Positions 61,908-64,000 of a stretch of DNA of 64,000 bases are shown in pieces (within the stretch, counting starts at the first letter, position 1; each line of letters begins with the position of its first letter). The stretch comes from an uncultured Bacteroidia bacterium (GTDB taxonomy: Bacteria > Bacteroidota > Bacteroidia > Bacteroidales > Prolixibacteraceae), in the NCBI GenBank assembly GCA_903923905.1, contig CAIXZH010000050.1, forward strand, positions 1 through 64,000. The letters run 5' to 3'. A model generated the notes under the pieces. It did not search any database. It was not told the origin of the DNA and saw nothing but the letters and a program-made list of their open reading frames with translations. The position numbers and the translations under genes were made by a program.

Positions 61908-62218
61908 AATTTCAGCATGAAAGTATTTTAAAACCTACAATTAACGAACTAACAAGAAACCTATTTTAATTTCATTTGAAAGGTATTCAAAAATGAATAT
62001 CCGGCAGACCGAAATTTATGCAAAATAGCTATTTCAATGATTATTTCGAAACTTAATCAGATTTTTTTGGAAAATCAGTTTAAATTTGCGCTCTGAAATA
62101 ACCATGATTCAGAAAATACTGAGGAAAATTATTTTTACGGACCTCCTACCCGGTAGGATTTGATCAAATAAAGAAGAAAGAATAAACAGATTAAACCTAA
62201 AGTTATTTAGCTCAATAT

Positions 62219-62932
62219 ATGGGACGCGCATTTGAATACAGAAAGGCCAGAAAGATGAAACGGTGGGGATCGATGGCCAGAACTTTCACGAAAATAGGAA
62301 AAGAGATTGCTATTTGCATAAAATCAGCAGGACCGGATCCGGTTTCAAACTCACGACTTCGTGTATTGATGCAAAATGCCAAAAATGCCAGCATGCCCAA
62401 AGAGAATATCGAACGGGCAATTAAGAAGGCAACATCAAAAGATCAGACCGATTATAAAGAGGTAGTATATGAAGGTTATGCCCCACATGGTATAGCGGTT
62501 CTTGTGGAAACAGCCACCGATAATACTACTCGTACAGTAGCAAATGTCCGGAGTTACTTCAATAAAAACGGCGGTTCACTTGGGACATCAGGATGCGTGG
62601 ATTATCTTTTTGAGCATAAATGCCTGTTCAAAGTAAAGAACAAGGAGGGCATTGATCTTGAGGAACTTGAATTCGAAATGATTGACTTGGGTGTTCAGGA
62701 GGTTTTTGCCGAAGATGAAAATATAATTATCTATGGCGACTTTGAAGCTTTCGGACCAATTCAAAAATATATCGAAGAAAATGATTTTGAGATTGTTAAT
62801 GCAGAATTTGAGCGGATTCCTTCCGAAGTTAAGGAGTTAAATGAAGATCAGATTGCTGAAGTTGAGAAGCTGTTAGAGAAACTTGAAGAAGATGACGATG
62901 TAACTAATGTTTTTCATAATATGAAAGATTAG
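62219..62932 (+). CDS. yebC: YebC/PmpR family DNA-binding regulatory protein
   Basis: MGRAFEYRKARKMKRWGSMARTFTKIGKEI, AKNASMPKENIERAIKKA, YEGYAPHGIAVLVETATDNTTRTVANVRSYFNKNGGSLGTSG. Confidence 0.97.
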   Translation: MGRAFEYRKARKMKRWGSMARTFTKIGKEIAICIKSAGPDPVSNSRLRVLMQNAKNASMPKENIERAIKKATSKDQTDYKEVVYEGYAPHGIAVLVETATDNTTRTVANVRSYFNKNGGSLGTSGCVDYLFEHKCLFKVKNKEGIDLEELEFEMIDLGVQEVFAEDENIIIYGDFEAFGPIQKYIEENDFEIVNAEFERIPSEVKELNEDQIAEVEKLLEKLEEDDDVTNVFHNMKD

Positions 62933-62970
62933 AAATGTTAAATTTCTATTAAAATTTAACATTTTTTTAT
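62933..62970 (+). terminator. Intrinsic terminator of yebC
   Basis: AAATGTTAAATTT ... AAATTTAACATTT plus T run. Confidence 0.8.
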
Positions 62971-63042
62971 TATTTTATTTGAATTTATTTTCCTAATATT
63001 GTACTCATAGAATTAAAAATACAAACAAGATATTCAAGACAT

Positions 63043-63120
63043 CCTTTCACCAGTTGAAAGGTTATTTAGGTTAGGTTTAGGTTAGGTAGAGCAAGGAGTC
63101 ATTCGACTCCTTGCTTGTTT
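63043..63120 (+). ncRNA. Candidate small RNA 3' part: two stem-loops then a T-rich tail, speculative
   Basis: CCTTTCA/TGAAAGG (63043-63061); GCAAGGAGTC-ATTC-GACTCCTTGC (63091-63114) followed by TTGTTTAT. Confidence 0.25.
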
Positions 63121-63131
63121 ATATCCCTATT

Positions 63132-64000
63132 CTATTGAGCTTCACCCAGAAGCATCTGCTTCCCTTTTTCAATATTTTCAAGTTGCTTAACTGTCAGTTT
63201 TGGATATTCAATTCCCAAAGAGCTAAGTTTTTCAACGATAATCTGGCATACAAGTAACTGCATAAACCATTTATGATCTGCGGGAATAATATACCAGGGA
63301 GCTATTGCAGTTGATGTGTGCTTAAAAGCCTGCTCATAGGCTGAATGGTAATCTGCCCAGTATTTACGTTCCTCAACATCCCGATCAGAAAATTTCCAAT
63401 TTTTTTCAGGATGTTCTATCCGCTTTAAAAACCGTCTTTTCTGTTCATCTTTAGAAACATTAAGGAAAAATTTCAGGATTAGTGTACAATTGTTGGAAAG
63501 GTACTTCTCAAAATTATTGATTTCGTTATATCGCTGAAGCCATAACGATTGGTCCGGGGCGACTTTGCTATAGTCGATCGCAAGTTTTTGACCGGCGAGA
63601 ATTTCCGGATGGACCCTGGTAACCAAAACCTCTTCGTAATAGGAGCGGTTAAAAATACCAATATCCCCTTTTGCAGGAGTAACCTTCATGCAGCGCCATA
63701 AATAGGCATGATCAAGCTCCTCAGCAGAAGGCACTTTAAAACTTGTGACATTACAACCCTGTGGGTTTATTCCAGACATCACATGCTTTATTGTGCTGTC
63801 TTTCCCTGCAGCATCCATTGCCTGGAAAATAATTAATAATGAAAATTTATCCTGCGCATAGAGTTTGTCCTGAATTTCAGAAAGACTTTCAATCCCCTGT
63901 TTTAGTTCATCTTCTGCACTTTTTTGATTTGTAAATGAGTTCTTGTCATCAGTTGGAAAATCGGATAGTTTCCTGCTCCCGTCGGCAGGAAAAATGTATT
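63132..64000 (-). CDS. ppk2: Polyphosphate kinase 2 family protein (second, class III-like); N-terminus beyond window
   Basis: MDAAGKDSTIKHVMSGINPQGCNVTSFKVPSAEELDHAYLWRCMKVTPAKGDIGIFNRSYYEEVLVTRVHPE. The frame stays open upstream of M63818 (...YAQDKFSLLIIFQAMDAAGKDS) to the right edge. Confidence 0.93.
   Translation of the reverse strand, partial: YIFPADGSRKLSDFPTDDKNSFTNQKSAEDELKQGIESLSEIQDKLYAQDKFSLLIIFQAMDAAGKDSTIKHVMSGINPQGCNVTSFKVPSAEELDHAYLWRCMKVTPAKGDIGIFNRSYYEEVLVTRVHPEILAGQKLAIDYSKVAPDQSLWLQRYNEINNFEKYLSNNCTLILKFFLNVSKDEQKRRFLKRIEHPEKNWKFSDRDVEERKYWADYHSAYEQAFKHTSTAIAPWYIIPADHKWFMQLLVCQIIVEKLSSLGIEYPKLTVKQLENIEKGKQMLLGEAQ

Overview
The window is about 64 kb of a chromosomal region from a Bacteroidetes-like bacterium. 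This assignment is inferred from AT-rich intergenic DNA, DUF4954 next to glmS, and an Oar-type TonB receptor. I found no phage, IS element, CRISPR array, rRNA or tRNA. Most genes are housekeeping or metabolic: parC/parE, glmS, hisS, nadA, ilvE, a metA/metY/aspartate kinase group, rarA, tag, ychF, yebC, cfa and two PPK2 genes. Several parts deserve a second look: (1) a translationally coupled four-gene operon at 57671-61332 (KamA-type lysine 2,3-aminomutase, two ATP-grasp ligases, GNAT), predicted to make a beta-lysine-derived or peptide-like metabolite; (2) an L,D-transpeptidase cluster next to an Ala-rich helical lipoprotein with a poly-Lys C-terminus, whose domain is repeated at the N-terminus of one transpeptidase, suggesting an Lpp-like outer-membrane/peptidoglycan tether; (3) an Anbu proteasome-like/alpha-E/transglutaminase/circularly permuted ATP-grasp cluster in which the ATP-grasp gene has a single in-frame TGA; (4) a 21-bp tandem array encoding a heptad-repeat micro-ORF and a nearby strong hairpin with a half-copy; (5) a nested palindrome module between metY and metA; (6) a Met-rich leader-like ORF abutting a hairpin upstream of aspartate kinase. 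All calls come from reading the sequence and the supplied ORF track; no searches were run.
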